Shown: positions 46,108 to 56,974 of the stretch, piece by piece
How the letters are laid out: each line of letters opens with the position of its first letter
Numbering within the stretch: position 1 is the first letter of the stretch
Source of the DNA: Shewanella aestuarii
Lineage (GTDB): Bacteria > Pseudomonadota > Gammaproteobacteria > Enterobacterales > Shewanellaceae
Length of the DNA stretch: 64,000 nucleotides
Reading direction: 5' to 3'
NCBI RefSeq assembly: GCF_011765625.1
Contig: NZ_CP050313.1
Span: 1,546,501 to 1,610,500, forward strand
Notes under the pieces: model-generated
Told to the model about the DNA's origin: nothing
Databases searched by the model: none
The model's input: only the letters and a program-made list of their open reading frames with translations
Program-made: the position numbers and the translations under genes

Positions 46108-47144
46108 TAGATAATCTCCACTTGTTCTTCGTCTGCTTGACGAGAAGCAATTTCACCGATTAACCAAGCATTTTCGCCTTCAGCTTTTAATAATTCAAGT
46201 GCAGCATCAACCTTGTCTGAAGGTAAGGCAATCACCATGCCGACACCACAGTTAAAGGTTAGGAACATTTCGCGTTTAGCAATGTTGCCATTCTCCATTA
46301 ACCAGTCGAATACTACTGGCCATTCCCAAGAGTCGCCTTTGACAACCGCTTTACAATTATCAGGTAGAACGCGTGGGATATTTTCCCAGAATCCACCACC
46401 CGTGATATGTGCCATTGCATGAACTTCTGTTTGTTCTAGTAGTTTTAGTAATGGCTTAACATAAATTTTTGTTGGCTCAAGTAAGTGATTAATAAGTGGC
46501 TTGCCAGCAAGATCGAGTTGAGGATCCGCTTGACTTACTTCTAATACTTTACGAATAAGTGAATAACCATTTGAATGAGGGCCGCTTGATGCTAATGCAA
46601 TGAGTGAATCACCCGCTTTCACTTTTGTGCCATCAATGATGTCAGCTTTTTCAGCGACACCAACACAGAAGCCTGCTAAATCGTAATCTTCGCCTTCATA
46701 CATACCTGGCATTTCAGCGGTTTCACCACCAATTAATGCACAACCAGATTGAACACAACCTTCTGCAATCCCACTCACAACGGATGTTGCAGTTTCAACA
46801 TCTAATTTGCCAGTTGCATAATAATCTAAAAAGAATAATGGCTCAGCGCCCGATACAATTAAGTCGTTAACACACATAGCGACTAAATCAATACCTACTG
46901 TGTCATGCTTTTTGTAGTCAATGGCAAGTCTAAGTTTGGTACCCACACCATCAGTACCAGAAACTAATACTGGGTGTTTATATTTAGTTGGTAATTCGCA
47001 CAGTGCGCCAAAACCGCCTAAATTGCCCATAACTTCGGGACGACGAGTGCGTTTAACCGCAGATTTAATGTTGTTTACTAGCGCATTACCTGCATCGATA
47101 TCAACGCCGGCATCTTTGTAGCTTAAAGGTGTTGGAGTGCTCAC
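46107..47144 (-). CDS. purM: Phosphoribosylformylglycinamidine cyclo-ligase
   Basis: AIR synthetase, the fifth step of purine synthesis. Starting at GTG 47144 ([15 protein letters not shown]) gives 345 residues, exactly the E. coli length, and AGAGGA precedes it; a longer reading to 47225 is not supported. Motifs: [48 protein letters not shown]. Divergent from upp. Confidence 0.95.
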   Translation of the reverse strand: MSTPTPLSYKDAGVDIDAGNALVNNIKSAVKRTRRPEVMGNLGGFGALCELPTKYKHPVLVSGTDGVGTKLRLAIDYKKHDTVGIDLVAMCVNDLIVSGAEPLFFLDYYATGKLDVETATSVVSGIAEGCVQSGCALIGGETAEMPGMYEGEDYDLAGFCVGVAEKADIIDGTKVKAGDSLIALASSGPHSNGYSLIRKVLEVSQADPQLDLAGKPLINHLLEPTKIYVKPLLKLLEQTEVHAMAHITGGGFWENIPRVLPDNCKAVVKGDSWEWPVVFDWLMENGNIAKREMFLTFNCGVGMVIALPSDKVDAALELLKAEGENAWLIGEIASRQADEEQVEII

Positions 47145-47383
47145 GGAGGATCCTCTCGGGTACATCGTTTTAAGGGATTTTATGCGGCGGTATTCTATCA
47201 GCTTGTGCCGACACTCGAAAGTCATGATTTTGCTTTATCCGCCATATAAAACATCTAATTGGTCGATTTTTAATGGGTTAGTTCACGATTTACAGTATTT
47301 ATAAAACTTTATGTTTTATAGGTGGGATAAATGAACTAACATTTAAAGAATTTGGCCATATATTGACAAGCTGGGAGAGAAAA

Positions 47384-48010
47384 ATGAAAGTTGTTGAAGT
47401 GAAGCATCCTCTTATTCGCCATAAAGTTGGACTCATGCGCGAGGGCGATATCAGTACTAAACGTTTTCGTGAATTGGCAACCGAAGTTGGTAGTTTACTA
47501 ACTTATGAAGCGACAGCAGACTTTGAAACAGAAAAAGTCACTATTAATGGTTGGAATGGCCCGGTAGAAGTTGATCAAATCAAAGGTAAAAAAGTCACTG
47601 TGGTGCCAATTTTACGTGCTGGTCTTGGTATGATGGACGGGGTACTTGAACATATTCCAAGTGCAAGAATTTCTGTGGTAGGTATTTACCGCGATGAAGA
47701 AACTTTAGAGCCTGTTCCTTATTTTGAAAAGTTAGTCAGTAACGTCGATGAGCGCATTGCGCTGGTGGTTGACCCAATGTTAGCAACCGGTGGTTCAATG
47801 ATTTCAACAATTGATCTATTAAAATCACGCGGCTGCACTTCTATTAAAGCATTGGTATTAGTGGCGGCACCAGAAGGGATTAAAGCGCTAGAAGCGGCGC
47901 ATCCTGATATTGAACTTTATACAGCTGCTATTGATGATTGCCTAAACGAGCAGGGTTATATTTTGCCAGGTTTGGGTGATGCGGGTGACAAGATATTTGG
48001 CACAAAATAA
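47384..48010 (+). CDS. upp: Uracil phosphoribosyltransferase
   Basis: A 208-residue pyrimidine salvage enzyme forming UMP from uracil and PRPP. The start [16 protein letters not shown] matches E. coli Upp in sequence and length; TGGGAGAG is the RBS. The PRPP loop is [12 protein letters not shown] and the uracil site [16 protein letters not shown]. Confidence 0.97.
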   Translation: MKVVEVKHPLIRHKVGLMREGDISTKRFRELATEVGSLLTYEATADFETEKVTINGWNGPVEVDQIKGKKVTVVPILRAGLGMMDGVLEHIPSARISVVGIYRDEETLEPVPYFEKLVSNVDERIALVVDPMLATGGSMISTIDLLKSRGCTSIKALVLVAAPEGIKALEAAHPDIELYTAAIDDCLNEQGYILPGLGDAGDKIFGTK

Positions 48011-48057
48011 TAGCTGACTAAGCTAACAATTTGCCGTTAGCTTGTTTGAACGACATG

Positions 48058-48088
48058 AAAAAAGGGAACCAGTTGGCTCCCTTTTTTC
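48058..48088. terminator. Bidirectional terminator after upp
   Basis: AAAAAAGGGA and TCCCTTTTTT arms with an inner stem; it lies between upp and the leftward antiporter gene. Confidence 0.88.
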
Positions 48089-48139
48089 ATTGATGTTAAA
48101 AGCTTATGCTATGTATAACAGTACAGAGTTAATATAAAA

Positions 48140-49465
48140 CTAAAGTACCATAGCGGCTAACCAACCAAAAACTAGCAGTGGAATGTTGTAGTGAATAAAG
48201 GTCGGGATCACACTGTCACGAATATGGTCGTGCTGGCCATCGGCATTTAAGCCTGCGGTTGGACCTAAGGTGGAATCAGAAGCCGGTGAGCCTGCATCGC
48301 CTAATGCTGCGGCAGTTCCAACTAATGCGATAGTAGCAGGTACTGAAAATCCAAAGCTTAATGCTAACGGGACATAAATAGTGGCAATAATTGGGATGGT
48401 AGAGAAGGAAGAGCCAATACCCATGGTGATCAATAATCCGACAATCAACATTAATATGGCAGCGAGTGCTTTATTATCACCAATAAAATCACTGAGCGAG
48501 GCAACAAGGGTGGTGACTTCTCCTGTTGATTTAACCACCGCTGCAAAACCTGCTGCTGCAATCATAATAAAGCCAATATTGGCCATCATGTGTACGCCTT
48601 GATTAAATAAATCTTGGCCAACATGTTGTTTAATAATGCCCGAAAAACGGAAAATAATAAAACCTGTCAATGCACCAAAAATCATAGAGTCTGTTTTTAA
48701 TTGCACAACTAATGTTGCCACAATGGCAACTAGAGAAATAACAATACTCTTACCATTTATGGTTGGCGTGTTTTCGCCAACTTGTTTTTCTTGTTCAATA
48801 ATTTGATATTCACGCGGCTTACGATAACTAATAAACATGGCAATCAATAACCCAGTTACCATGCCAAAAGCAGGGAGTAGCATTGCGGTTGGTATTTGTG
48901 ATTGGACAGCCTCTAGGCCATTACTGTTTAAGTTGGCCAATAAGATGTCATTTAAAAAGATGCCGCCAAAGCCAATTGGCAAAATCATATAAGTTGTCAC
49001 TAACCCAAACGTTAATAAACAAGCGACTAAACGTCGATCAATTTTTAACGATGATAAAACATGTAATAAAGGTGGGATAAGGATCGGAATAAACGCGATA
49101 TGAATCGGTAAAATATTTTGTGATGAAATTGCCATTGCCAAAATTGCAACTAATATCATCCATCTAACAACTTGAGTATTGGTGCTATTTGGTTCTTTAC
49201 CCAACTTTTTGATAATTGAGTTTGATATTAGTGTTGTTAGCCCTGAGTGTGATAAGGCTGCAGCAAACGCACCTAATAATGCGTAACTTAGGGCAATTTG
49301 AGCGCCTCCACCTAAGCCATCATTAAACGCTTTGATGGTTTCAGTTATATCTAAGCCACCGACTAAACCAGCAACTAAAGCACTAATGGTTAAGGCAATA
49401 ACAACATTAATTCGGGCAAAACTTAATGCGAGCATTAGGCACACCGCAATCACAACAGCATTCAT
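48140..49465 (-). CDS. NhaC-type Na+/H+ antiporter family protein
   Basis: A 441-residue inner-membrane protein with about eleven to twelve helices. Family-like parts are [37 protein letters not shown], and near the C-terminus [36 protein letters not shown]. The ion-transporter superfamily includes NhaC and amino-acid carriers, so the true substrate is uncertain. Single gene. Confidence 0.82.
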   Translation of the reverse strand: MNAVVIAVCLMLALSFARINVVIALTISALVAGLVGGLDITETIKAFNDGLGGGAQIALSYALLGAFAAALSHSGLTTLISNSIIKKLGKEPNSTNTQVVRWMILVAILAMAISSQNILPIHIAFIPILIPPLLHVLSSLKIDRRLVACLLTFGLVTTYMILPIGFGGIFLNDILLANLNSNGLEAVQSQIPTAMLLPAFGMVTGLLIAMFISYRKPREYQIIEQEKQVGENTPTINGKSIVISLVAIVATLVVQLKTDSMIFGALTGFIIFRFSGIIKQHVGQDLFNQGVHMMANIGFIMIAAAGFAAVVKSTGEVTTLVASLSDFIGDNKALAAILMLIVGLLITMGIGSSFSTIPIIATIYVPLALSFGFSVPATIALVGTAAALGDAGSPASDSTLGPTAGLNADGQHDHIRDSVIPTFIHYNIPLLVFGWLAAMVL

Positions 49466-49773
49466 TACAATTCATTCTTTTATATGATAAACGCATATTT
49501 ATGACGCTTATTAGCGGCGTTGTCCAGCAGCATAGCGATTTTTTGGTTATTTTTACTGAGATACTATTTGTTTGTAAAAGCAGATTAAGTAGCTTGTATC
49601 GGATTTTGTAGTGCAAATGTAACATAACCCCAGTAACAGCATGGTTGTGATGTTGGCTTTTTCAGCATGTAAAACAAAATTCATTGAAAACTGCTTATCG
49701 GCAGAGCAAATAAGAGGTAAGGTATAGCGCAAGCCCTTGGGATTTTTAATAAAGCCATTAATGGAGATATAAA
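49466..49773. other. Divergent intergenic region
   Basis: About 300 bases between the antiporter gene and the peroxiredoxin gene. No gene or clear OxyR site can be recognised. Confidence 0.35.
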
Positions 49774-50379
49774 ATGAGCGTATTAGTAGGCCGTCCAGCC
49801 CCTGATTTTACAGCAGCTGCAGTATTAGGTTCAGGTGAAATTGTAGATAGTTTCAACCTTGCAACAGCAATTAAAGGTAAGCCAGCTGTTATCTTTTTCT
49901 ATCCTTTAGATTTTACTTTCGTATGTCCATCAGAGCTTATTGCTTTTGATCACCGTATGGAAGAGTTCACCAAACGTGGTGTAGAAGTAATTGGTGTGTC
50001 AATTGACTCGCAGTTCACTCACAATGCATGGCGTAACACCCCTGTAGATAAAGGTGGTATTGGCCAAGTTAAGTACACTTTGGTTGCTGACGTAAAACAC
50101 GAAATTTGTAAAGCTTATGATGTTGAGCATCCAGAAGCTGGTGTTGCTTTCCGTGGTTCATTCTTAGTAGACAAAGAAGGCCAAGTACGTCACCAAGTGG
50201 TTAACGATTTACCATTAGGCCGTAATGTTGATGAAATGATCCGTATGATTGACGCACTTCAATTCCATGAAGAGCACGGTGAAGTTTGTCCGGCTGGTTG
50301 GTCAAAAGGCGATGAAGGTATGACTGCAAGCACTGAAGGTGTTGCTGCTTACTTAAAAGACAATTCTGACAAACTATAA
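49774..50379 (+). CDS. Typical 2-Cys peroxiredoxin (AhpC/Prx)
   Basis: A 201-residue thiol peroxidase. The peroxidatic cysteine is in FYPLDFTFVCPSELIAF near residue 51 and the resolving cysteine in GEVCPAGW near 171. The sequence VAFRGSFLVDKEGQVRHQVVNDLPLGRN is typical of Prx of the Prx1 subgroup. No AhpF is adjacent, so thioredoxin is the probable reductant. RBS ATGGAG. Confidence 0.93.
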   Translation: MSVLVGRPAPDFTAAAVLGSGEIVDSFNLATAIKGKPAVIFFYPLDFTFVCPSELIAFDHRMEEFTKRGVEVIGVSIDSQFTHNAWRNTPVDKGGIGQVKYTLVADVKHEICKAYDVEHPEAGVAFRGSFLVDKEGQVRHQVVNDLPLGRNVDEMIRMIDALQFHEEHGEVCPAGWSKGDEGMTASTEGVAAYLKDNSDKL

Positions 50380-50397
50380 TCAGTTTGTTTGATGTTT

Positions 50398-50425
50398 AAA
50401 AAGCTGCCTAGGCAGCTTTTTTGTT
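50398..50425. terminator. Terminator after peroxiredoxin gene
   Basis: AAAAAGCTGCC and GGCAGCTTTTTT form a near-perfect palindrome with T run. Confidence 0.88.
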
Positions 50426-50458
50426 TTCTATATCAATCAGCCTAATACAGATTTTTAG

Positions 50459-51142
50459 TTAGTCTTCACTGTCTTGTTTATCTTCTTCAGCTTGTTGATC
50501 ATTTTCTGGCGTGGCAAGTGGCCAGCCACCTAAATCTTTCCAGCGATTAACAATATGGCAAAATAACTCTGCCGTCCGCTCTGTATCGTACAAAGCGGAA
50601 TGAGCCTCTTTGCTATCAAAATCGATTCCGGCCATCTTACACGCTTTTGCCAGTACTGTATGACCTATGGCTAAACCGGCAAGAGATGCAGTATCAAAGC
50701 TAGCAAAAGGGTGAAATGGAGAACGTTTAAGACTGTTACGCTCGATAGCCTGATTGACAAAGCCTAAGTCGAATGCGGCATTGTGAGCCACAATAATGCT
50801 GCGATGACAATCAGCAGCTTTTTGGGCTTTTTTAACTTCTTTGAATATTTCTAAAAAAGCTGATTTTTCATCCACCGCGCCTCGAAGAGGATTGGTTGGA
50901 TCTATGCCATTAAAAGCTAACGCTTCAGGCTCAAGATTAGCACCTTCAAATGGGTCAATATGATAATGCAGCGTTTTGTCTAAGCTGATATAGCCTTGTT
51001 CATCCATTTTTAACATGGTGACTGCAATTTCAAGCAAGGCATCGGTTTTAGCGTTAAAGCCTGCTGTTTCAACATCTATCACCACCGGGAAATAACCGCG
51101 GAAACGATGCTTAAATTTATTGCTGTCGCAAATGTCACTCAT
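50459..51142 (-). CDS. rnt: Ribonuclease T
   Basis: A 227-residue DEDD exonuclease that trims tRNA and other stable RNA 3' ends. DEDDh motifs are [10 protein letters not shown] near residue 21, [12 protein letters not shown] near 125 and [14 protein letters not shown] near 186. The start at 51142 ([14 protein letters not shown]) fits the family; the longer reading would add 61 unrelated residues. Divergent from motY. Confidence 0.95.
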   Translation of the reverse strand: MSDICDSNKFKHRFRGYFPVVIDVETAGFNAKTDALLEIAVTMLKMDEQGYISLDKTLHYHIDPFEGANLEPEALAFNGIDPTNPLRGAVDEKSAFLEIFKEVKKAQKAADCHRSIIVAHNAAFDLGFVNQAIERNSLKRSPFHPFASFDTASLAGLAIGHTVLAKACKMAGIDFDSKEAHSALYDTERTAELFCHIVNRWKDLGGWPLATPENDQQAEEDKQDSED

Positions 51143-51339
51143 GTAAATTCTTACCCTTTTATAACTGGTTCTATGGATGAACGTGTCATCGACTGATGAT
51201 GCTACCGCTGTTAGGTGGGGTATTATGCTTAAACTCAGCCTGAGTGTCATGTTTGATGTCGATTTTTGTTGAACTTTGTACTTTAGAAATAAAAATATGC
51301 GCCGATAAAGAGAGTGTAACGACAATGTAAGGTGACATT

Positions 51340-52209
51340 ATGTGGCAAAAATTACTTTTATTATCTAGCTTGTGTATCAGTGCGTCTGCCAGCGCTGATC
51401 TGCGCCATTATGTTGCCTCTTTAGAAAACTCGGCATGGCGAATTGGTGAAAACAACCCGATAGAGTGTCGTTTAGAACACGATATTCCTGAATACGGTAA
51501 GGCGATTTTTTCAAGTAAAGCAGGCAAAGATACCAATTTATTGTTTACTTTAGATATGTGGCAAAAACCCGATGCCGTAACCGATGCGACTTTGATTAGC
51601 CGCGCTCCATCATGGCGCCCCGGTGATGCCGCGAAATCAATTACTTCGCTAAAATATCAAAAGCAGTTCAATGGTGAAGTACCTAAAAAAGCGGCTTGGG
51701 CCATGCTAAATGAGCTAAGCCAAGGTCGTGAACCAACTTTTTATTATGCTGATTGGTATAACCGCGACAGTAAAGTGGCTGTTGGTATTTCAGCGGCAAA
51801 CTTTGCTAGTAAATACCGAGATTTTCGTTCATGTTTGGCTAATTTATTACCTTATAGTTTTGATGATATTGCCTTTACCGTATTAAACTACCAAGAAGGT
51901 GGCATAGAGTTAACGCGATTTTCAAAATATCAGCTTAAAAAGGTGCAAGAATACTTATCCTACGATCCTGATGTAGAGCTAGTGCTTGTCGATGCTTATA
52001 CAGACAGTTTTGGTGGGCGAAGTATCAATCAACGCGTATCTGAAAAACGCGCTGACTCAGTAAAAGATCTATTGATTGCCAGTGGCATTTCTCAGGATCG
52101 GATTATTACTGAAGGTCATGGCGAAAAGCGTCACGTAACAGGTAATGATCTAGAGGCTGAACGTCAGACTAACCGTCGTGTAGTGATAAAAATTACTAAA
52201 CCCATCTAA
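51340..52209 (+). CDS. motY: Sodium-type flagellar motor protein MotY
   Basis: A 289-residue periplasmic T-ring protein of the polar flagellar motor. A signal peptide ending SASASAD is followed by the MotY N-terminal domain (LRHYVASLENSAWRIGENNPIECRLEH) and a C-terminal OmpA-like peptidoglycan-binding domain (about 175-285; VDAYTDSFGGRSINQRVSEKRA, TEGHGEKRH, RQTNRRVVI). motY next to rnt is the known order in Vibrio and Shewanella. Confidence 0.93.
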   Translation: MWQKLLLLSSLCISASASADLRHYVASLENSAWRIGENNPIECRLEHDIPEYGKAIFSSKAGKDTNLLFTLDMWQKPDAVTDATLISRAPSWRPGDAAKSITSLKYQKQFNGEVPKKAAWAMLNELSQGREPTFYYADWYNRDSKVAVGISAANFASKYRDFRSCLANLLPYSFDDIAFTVLNYQEGGIELTRFSKYQLKKVQEYLSYDPDVELVLVDAYTDSFGGRSINQRVSEKRADSVKDLLIASGISQDRIITEGHGEKRHVTGNDLEAERQTNRRVVIKITKPI

Positions 52210-52232
52210 ACGGTTTTTTATATGAAACTATC

Positions 52233-52262
52233 AAGGCCTGAATTTCTTCAGGTCTTTTTTGT
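52233..52262 (+). terminator. Terminator after motY
   Basis: AAGGCCTGAA and TTCAGGTCTTTTTT form the stem with a short loop and T run. Confidence 0.8.
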
Positions 52263-52275
52263 TGCGGAAAAAGAT

Positions 52276-52302
52276 AAAAAAAACCCACTCAAACCGAGTG
52301 GG
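52276..52302 (-). terminator. Leftward terminator of the small RNA candidate
   Basis: On the minus strand CCCACTC, GGTTT, GAGTGGG is followed by eight T. It cannot serve motY, which already has its own terminator on the other strand. Confidence 0.85.
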
Positions 52303-52429
52303 CTAAATAATTTGCAATCAACAAATTGAAGGAAGGAAGTCAAGCATACGAACTATGGATAAATTGATGTTTCACAAACACCAACTTGAAGTTCATTGTT
52401 TTCTACATCAAGTGATGTATCTCGAAAAC
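52276..52429 (-). ncRNA. Candidate small RNA on the minus strand
   Basis: Read leftward, a sigma-70 promoter (TTGTTC at 52464-52459, 17-base spacer, TACTAT at 52441-52436) is followed by about 154 transcribed bases without an ORF. The 5' end folds into TTGTTTTC/GAAAACAA enclosing TACATCA/TGATGTA. The 3' end is a classic terminator, CCCACTC/GAGTGGG with eight U. No leftward gene exists here that would need this terminator. I match it to no known small RNA. Promoter, hairpin and terminator are seen; expression is inference. Confidence 0.65.
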
Positions 52430-52435
52430 AAGGCT

Positions 52436-52464
52436 ATAGTAGATTGAATGCTCTAATTGAACAA
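52436..52464 (-). promoter_or_regulatory. Promoter of the small RNA candidate
   Basis: TTGTTC, 17 bases, TACTAT on the minus strand; four of six bases match each consensus hexamer in key positions. Confidence 0.6.
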
Positions 52465-53133
52465 GCTAGAAAAATTTTACCTTTCCATTAGTAAAACTAA
52501 TCTATATATAAGGTTTGATTTAGTGATTAGCCTTCATTATTGACTGACAATAAAGACTTTTGGTATTAAAGTGGGTTAAAGGGTGCATATTTATTCGGAT
52601 AAGTTGCATTGCTGCTAATGTCAATATGTTAAAAAATATCGTAAGTGAAGGTTTTTTCATTCAAAACGCTTTGTTTTAGTCATTTATTTTTTGTGGTTTT
52701 GGCTATAAATTTGTTCAAAAATATGAGTTTGTGTGGCTAAGGAACTGCTTGAAATGAATTTTGAACATCAGCCATAGCCAGTTAGGTCTTTAAGATTCAA
52801 TTAAAGTAGTGTTGATGTGCAGTCATTATTATTTTTTGACGATATCTTTTAATATAAAAATACTTTCTGTCTATACGTTAAATTCATAAGCAGTGAGAAT
52901 ATAAATCAGCTGACATTAATATGTTACTAGTTGCTTTTTAATACAATGAGAGGGCAGCCAAAACCCATTAAACATTAAACAATCTTCATCTAAGGCGCAT
53001 ATTCAGGCAATTGCTTCATTTTTGTCAGTTTTGCATTAAATAAAGTCTGTTTTAGCCTAGACAGATGATTCACAACTGACTTGCTACTCGGTATAGTAAG
53101 TCAACTTTTGCTAGCAAAGAATGATTGATTTCA
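52465..53133. other. Long AT-rich region before ybgC
   Basis: About 670 bases with stop codons in all frames. It contains the ybgC-tol promoter near the right end (GGTATAGTAAG at about 53089-53099 is a possible -10). Nothing else can be named. Confidence 0.4.
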
Positions 53134-53535
53134 ATGACGTTTAATTGGCCAATTTCTGTTTATTATGAAGATACAGATGCAGGTGGAGTGGTTTATCATT
53201 CCAACTATCTCAAGTTTTTCGAACGAGCAAGAACAGAGTGGCTTAAATCGATGGGGATTAGCCAAACTAATTTATTGGCTGATGACATTGCTTTTGTAGT
53301 TAAACACGCTGAATTAGATTTTCGTCAAGCTGCAAAATTTGAGCAAGAATTTATTGTTGAATCTTCTCTCACATCTTTAAAAAAAGCGTCGCTGACATTT
53401 CAGCAGCGTTTAGTCGATCAGCAAGGTGAATGTTATTGTGAAGCAACAGTCCTAGTGGCATGTGTGTCTTTATCTAAAATGCGTCCCCGAGCCATCCCAG
53501 CAAATATCGTTCAGGAGTTTAATAGTGCACGCTGA
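53134..53535 (+). CDS. ybgC: Tol-Pal associated acyl-CoA thioesterase YbgC
   Basis: A 133-residue hotdog thioesterase. The 4HBT motif [27 protein letters not shown] includes the catalytic aspartate. YbgC acts on short-chain acyl-CoA or acyl-ACP and always heads tol-pal clusters. I use the ATG at 53134; a TTG nine bases upstream is possible. Confidence 0.93.
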   Translation: MTFNWPISVYYEDTDAGGVVYHSNYLKFFERARTEWLKSMGISQTNLLADDIAFVVKHAELDFRQAAKFEQEFIVESSLTSLKKASLTFQQRLVDQQGECYCEATVLVACVSLSKMRPRAIPANIVQEFNSAR

Positions 53536-54214
53536 AATTTCATTTATTGGCCTATTTCTAGAAGCCAGTGTGTTAGTCAAATTAGTTATGCTTACCTTGC
53601 TGGGGCTTTCTATTGTTTCATGGGCGGTTATCATCCAGCGCAGAAAAATGTTAAACATGGCAAAAATTAAGTCTGCACGTTTTGAAGATACTTTTTGGTC
53701 TGGGGTTGATTTAAATCGCCTATATAAAGAATTAACGGCAAGGGGAGACTCTAACACTGGTCTTGAGGCCATGTTTGTTGCAGGATTTAAAGAATATTCT
53801 CGCTTGATAAAAGTAAATAGTAAGTCACCTGACGCGGTTATGGATGGTACATCTCGTGCTATGCGTGTGAGTTTATCTCGCGAGATGGAAAAGCTTGAAA
53901 ATAACTTACCCTTATTAGCAACAATTGGCTCAACCAGTCCTTATATTGGTCTGTTTGGAACTGTTTGGGGGATTATGAACTCATTCATTGCTCTTGGTGC
54001 TGTTGAAAACGCCACATTAGCCATGGTTGCCCCTGGTATTGCAGAGGCCTTGATTGCAACTGCAATGGGTTTATTTGCCGCTATTCCTGCGGTCATAGGC
54101 TATAACCGCTTTGTTACACAAGTTGAAAAGTTAGAAATAGCCTATGCCAATTTTATGGAAGAGTTTTCAAATATTTTGCAACGTCAAGCCTACAGCGATA
54201 AGGAAGCTGTGTAA
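53525..54214 (+). CDS. tolQ: TolQ
   Basis: A 229-residue inner-membrane proton-channel component with three helices ([19 protein letters not shown]; the two helices around [19 protein letters not shown] and [21 protein letters not shown]). I start at GTG 53525 ([10 protein letters not shown]): AGGAG precedes it and the length matches E. coli (230). It overlaps ybgC by 11 bases. Confidence 0.94.
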   Translation: MHAEISFIGLFLEASVLVKLVMLTLLGLSIVSWAVIIQRRKMLNMAKIKSARFEDTFWSGVDLNRLYKELTARGDSNTGLEAMFVAGFKEYSRLIKVNSKSPDAVMDGTSRAMRVSLSREMEKLENNLPLLATIGSTSPYIGLFGTVWGIMNSFIALGAVENATLAMVAPGIAEALIATAMGLFAAIPAVIGYNRFVTQVEKLEIAYANFMEEFSNILQRQAYSDKEAV

Positions 54215-54642
54215 TGTACCAGCGTAAGCGTCGCCGTCCCGTTGCCGAAATTAACGTTGTCCCTTATATCGACGTAATGTTGGTATTGCTGATCATTTTT
54301 ATGGTCACCGCTCCAATTGTTTCTCAGGGCGTTAAGGTTGAATTGCCTCAAGGTAAGGCCGAGCCATTGCCCGCAGAAAGTAAACCACCAATTGTTGCTT
54401 CTATTGATGCAGCAGGCGAGTACTATTTAAATGTTGGAACTGGCTCAAATAGTGAACCGCTTGATTTAGAAGAAATTAGTATTCAAGTCGGTGCAATGAT
54501 CCAGCTTGAGCCCGAGCGTCCGGTGGTGGTTAAAGCTGATAGAAGTATTGCTTATGAAAGCGTTATTCAATTAATGGTTAGTCTGCAGCATGCCGGTGTG
54601 CCTGCTGTAGGATTAATGACTGATTCACCCAAGGAGAAGTAG
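54214..54642 (+). CDS. tolR: TolR
   Basis: A 142-residue ExbD/TolR protein. One membrane helix with the protonatable Asp in VVPYIDVMLVLLIIFMVTAP, followed by a periplasmic domain. It starts one base before the end of tolQ. Confidence 0.95.
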   Translation: MYQRKRRRPVAEINVVPYIDVMLVLLIIFMVTAPIVSQGVKVELPQGKAEPLPAESKPPIVASIDAAGEYYLNVGTGSNSEPLDLEEISIQVGAMIQLEPERPVVVKADRSIAYESVIQLMVSLQHAGVPAVGLMTDSPKEK

Positions 54643-55581
54643 GTGGCTGATCAAGCTAATTTAAAAATACCATTAGGCATTTCTGCAGGTATTCATATTG
54701 GTGCGATTATTATTCTTGCATTAGGTATCAGTTTTGAAGACAAGCCTAAGCCGGTGCCATCAGCTCCAAGTGCGCCTGCGATAAAGGCGGTTGTTGTGGA
54801 CCAGCAGCAAATTGCACAGCACGTTGAAAAGCTTAAGAAGCAAAAACAAGATGCTGAAAATAAAGAAAAAGCACGCCAAGCAGAATTAGAAAAACAAGCT
54901 AATCAAGCACGTAAAGCGCGTGAGCAAGAACAGCAACGTCTAAAGAATTTGGAAATTGAGCGTAAGCAAAAAGAACTGGAAACCCAAAAAGCCAATGAAG
55001 CAGCTAAAGCAGCTAAAATAAAGCAGCAGCAAGAAAAAGAGTTAGCGGATAAAGCTGAAGCAGCGCGTAAGCAAAAAGAACAGGAAAAACTGTTAGCTGA
55101 ACAAGCTGCTGCTAAAGCTGCTGAAAAACGTAAGCTAGAAGAAGCCGCGGCCAAAAAAGCAGAAGAAGAGCGTAAACAAAAAGCGGAGGCTGAACGTAAA
55201 CGCAAAGCCGAAGCGGAAGCCAAAGCACGCCAGGAACAAGAAATGGCCGACGCTTTAGCCGCAGAGCAAGCCGCTTTGTCACAAACCAGAAACAGACAAG
55301 TGATGTCAGAAGTTGATCGTTTTACTGCGATGATCAGAGCCACGATTCAACGAAATTTAGTTGTCGATGAATCAATGCGCGGAAAGAGTTGTCGGGTATT
55401 TATTCGCTTAGCACAAGATGGTTTTGTAACGTCAAGTCAAACCCTTGATGGCGATCAAGTAGTATGCCGAGCAGCAAAAGCTGCGATTAATAAAGCTGGT
55501 CGTTTACCTGTATCGACTGAAGCTGATGTATATAACAAGTTAAAAGAAATTAACTTAACGGTTTCGCCTGAATTTAATTAA
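54643..55581 (+). CDS. tolA: TolA
   Basis: A 312-residue inner-membrane protein spanning the periplasm. An N-terminal helix (SAGIHIGAIIILALGISF) contains the SHLS-like anchor region, a long Ala/Lys/Glu helix runs from about 50 to 210, and the C-terminal domain (about 215-312) carries the conserved cysteine pair (KSCRVF, VVCRAAKAA). It starts with GTG right after the tolR stop, with GGAGAAG before it. Confidence 0.94.
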   Translation: MADQANLKIPLGISAGIHIGAIIILALGISFEDKPKPVPSAPSAPAIKAVVVDQQQIAQHVEKLKKQKQDAENKEKARQAELEKQANQARKAREQEQQRLKNLEIERKQKELETQKANEAAKAAKIKQQQEKELADKAEAARKQKEQEKLLAEQAAAKAAEKRKLEEAAAKKAEEERKQKAEAERKRKAEAEAKARQEQEMADALAAEQAALSQTRNRQVMSEVDRFTAMIRATIQRNLVVDESMRGKSCRVFIRLAQDGFVTSSQTLDGDQVVCRAAKAAINKAGRLPVSTEADVYNKLKEINLTVSPEFN

Positions 55582-55622
55582 TATCTCTGCGTAATGGTAT
55601 GCAAGGAATATAGAGGAGTATC

Positions 55623-56951
55623 ATGAAAAACTTGGTTAAATGGTTTGCACTGATCTGTATCGTGTTAACTTCACCAGCTCGAGCTGCATTAGATATCGTC
55701 ATCACTGAAGGTGTTGATGCCGCGCGTCCGATTGCAGTTGTTCCGTTTGTATGGCAAGGAGAAGGCACTGCACCCGCATCTATTTCAGATGTTGTGATGT
55801 CAGATTTATCACGTAGCGGCACATTTAATCCAATGGATGTGCGTTCTTTACCGCAGCAAGCTATTCATTCAGTTTCACAATTTACTGCTGACAATTGGTC
55901 AACTGTTTCTGCTGATGCTTTAGTGGTTGGCTCGGTAAAACCTTATGGAAGCGATCAATATTTAGTGAGCTTTGAATTAATTGATCTAGTCAAGGCGCAA
56001 TTACAATCCGGTAAAGGGCCTATTGCGGCAAGTGAGTTATTGCTAGAAAGTCGTGAGACTGTAATCAATGCCAATCAATTTAGACAATATGCTCATCGAA
56101 TTAGTGATGTCGTTTATGAAAAATTAACGGGCATTCGTGGGGCATTTTTAACGCGTATTGCTTATGTAGTTGTTAAGCAAGGTGAAAAATCTCCTTACCA
56201 TTTAATGATTGCTGATTATGATGGTTTTAACGAGCAGATGTTATTACGATCACCAGAGCCATTAATGTCTCCTACTTGGTCACCAGATGGCCGTCGATTA
56301 GCTTATGTGAGTTTTGAAAACCGTAAAGCTGAAATCTTTGTTCAAGATATCTATACCCAAACCCGCACTTTAGTGAGCAGTTTTGATGGTATTAACGGTG
56401 CACCAGCCTTCTCTCCTGATGGAAACAAGCTAGCCGTGACATTGTCCAAAGATGGCCAACCAGAGATTTACACCATTGATATAGCAACGAAAGCGATTAA
56501 ACGAATTACTAATCATTATGCTATTGATACTGAACCGTCATGGTTTCCAGATGGTAAATCTATTTTATTTACCTCTGAGCGAGGTGGTAGACCACAATTA
56601 TATCGAGTTGATTTAGCAACTAATAAAGTGACTCGAATGACCTTTGAGGGTGAATGGAATTTAGGCGGTTCCGTGACTCCTGATGGTCGTAGTATGATAT
56701 TTGTAAATCGTACCAATGGCCGTTTTAATATTGCCAGAATGGATCTTGCGACACGTTTTATGCAGGTTTTATCTTCAACACAACTTGATGAGTCTCCAAG
56801 CATTGCTCCCAATGGCACTATGGTCATTTATGGTACGACTCACCAAGGTAAACAAGTATTAGCCGCCGTTTCTACGGATGGTCGTTTTAAGGCAAGATTG
56901 CCTGTCGGACAAGGCGAGGTTAAATCTCCTGCCTGGTCTCCATTTCTTTAA
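55623..56951 (+). CDS. tolB: TolB
   Basis: A 442-residue periplasmic protein with signal peptide (ending SPARA), an N-terminal alpha/beta domain and a six-bladed beta-propeller with repeated PxWSPDG motifs ([45 protein letters not shown]). It binds Pal, TolA and Lpp. Confidence 0.96.
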   Translation: MKNLVKWFALICIVLTSPARAALDIVITEGVDAARPIAVVPFVWQGEGTAPASISDVVMSDLSRSGTFNPMDVRSLPQQAIHSVSQFTADNWSTVSADALVVGSVKPYGSDQYLVSFELIDLVKAQLQSGKGPIAASELLLESRETVINANQFRQYAHRISDVVYEKLTGIRGAFLTRIAYVVVKQGEKSPYHLMIADYDGFNEQMLLRSPEPLMSPTWSPDGRRLAYVSFENRKAEIFVQDIYTQTRTLVSSFDGINGAPAFSPDGNKLAVTLSKDGQPEIYTIDIATKAIKRITNHYAIDTEPSWFPDGKSILFTSERGGRPQLYRVDLATNKVTRMTFEGEWNLGGSVTPDGRSMIFVNRTNGRFNIARMDLATRFMQVLSSTQLDESPSIAPNGTMVIYGTTHQGKQVLAAVSTDGRFKARLPVGQGEVKSPAWSPFL

Positions 56952-56974
56952 TTAAGTATTGATAAGGAATTAAC

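Noticed and set aside
54903..55343. Long antisense frame opposite tolA (146 residues)
   Set aside because: It mirrors the Ala/Lys/Glu helix of TolA, giving Ser/Ala/Cys-rich low-complexity translation without RBS.
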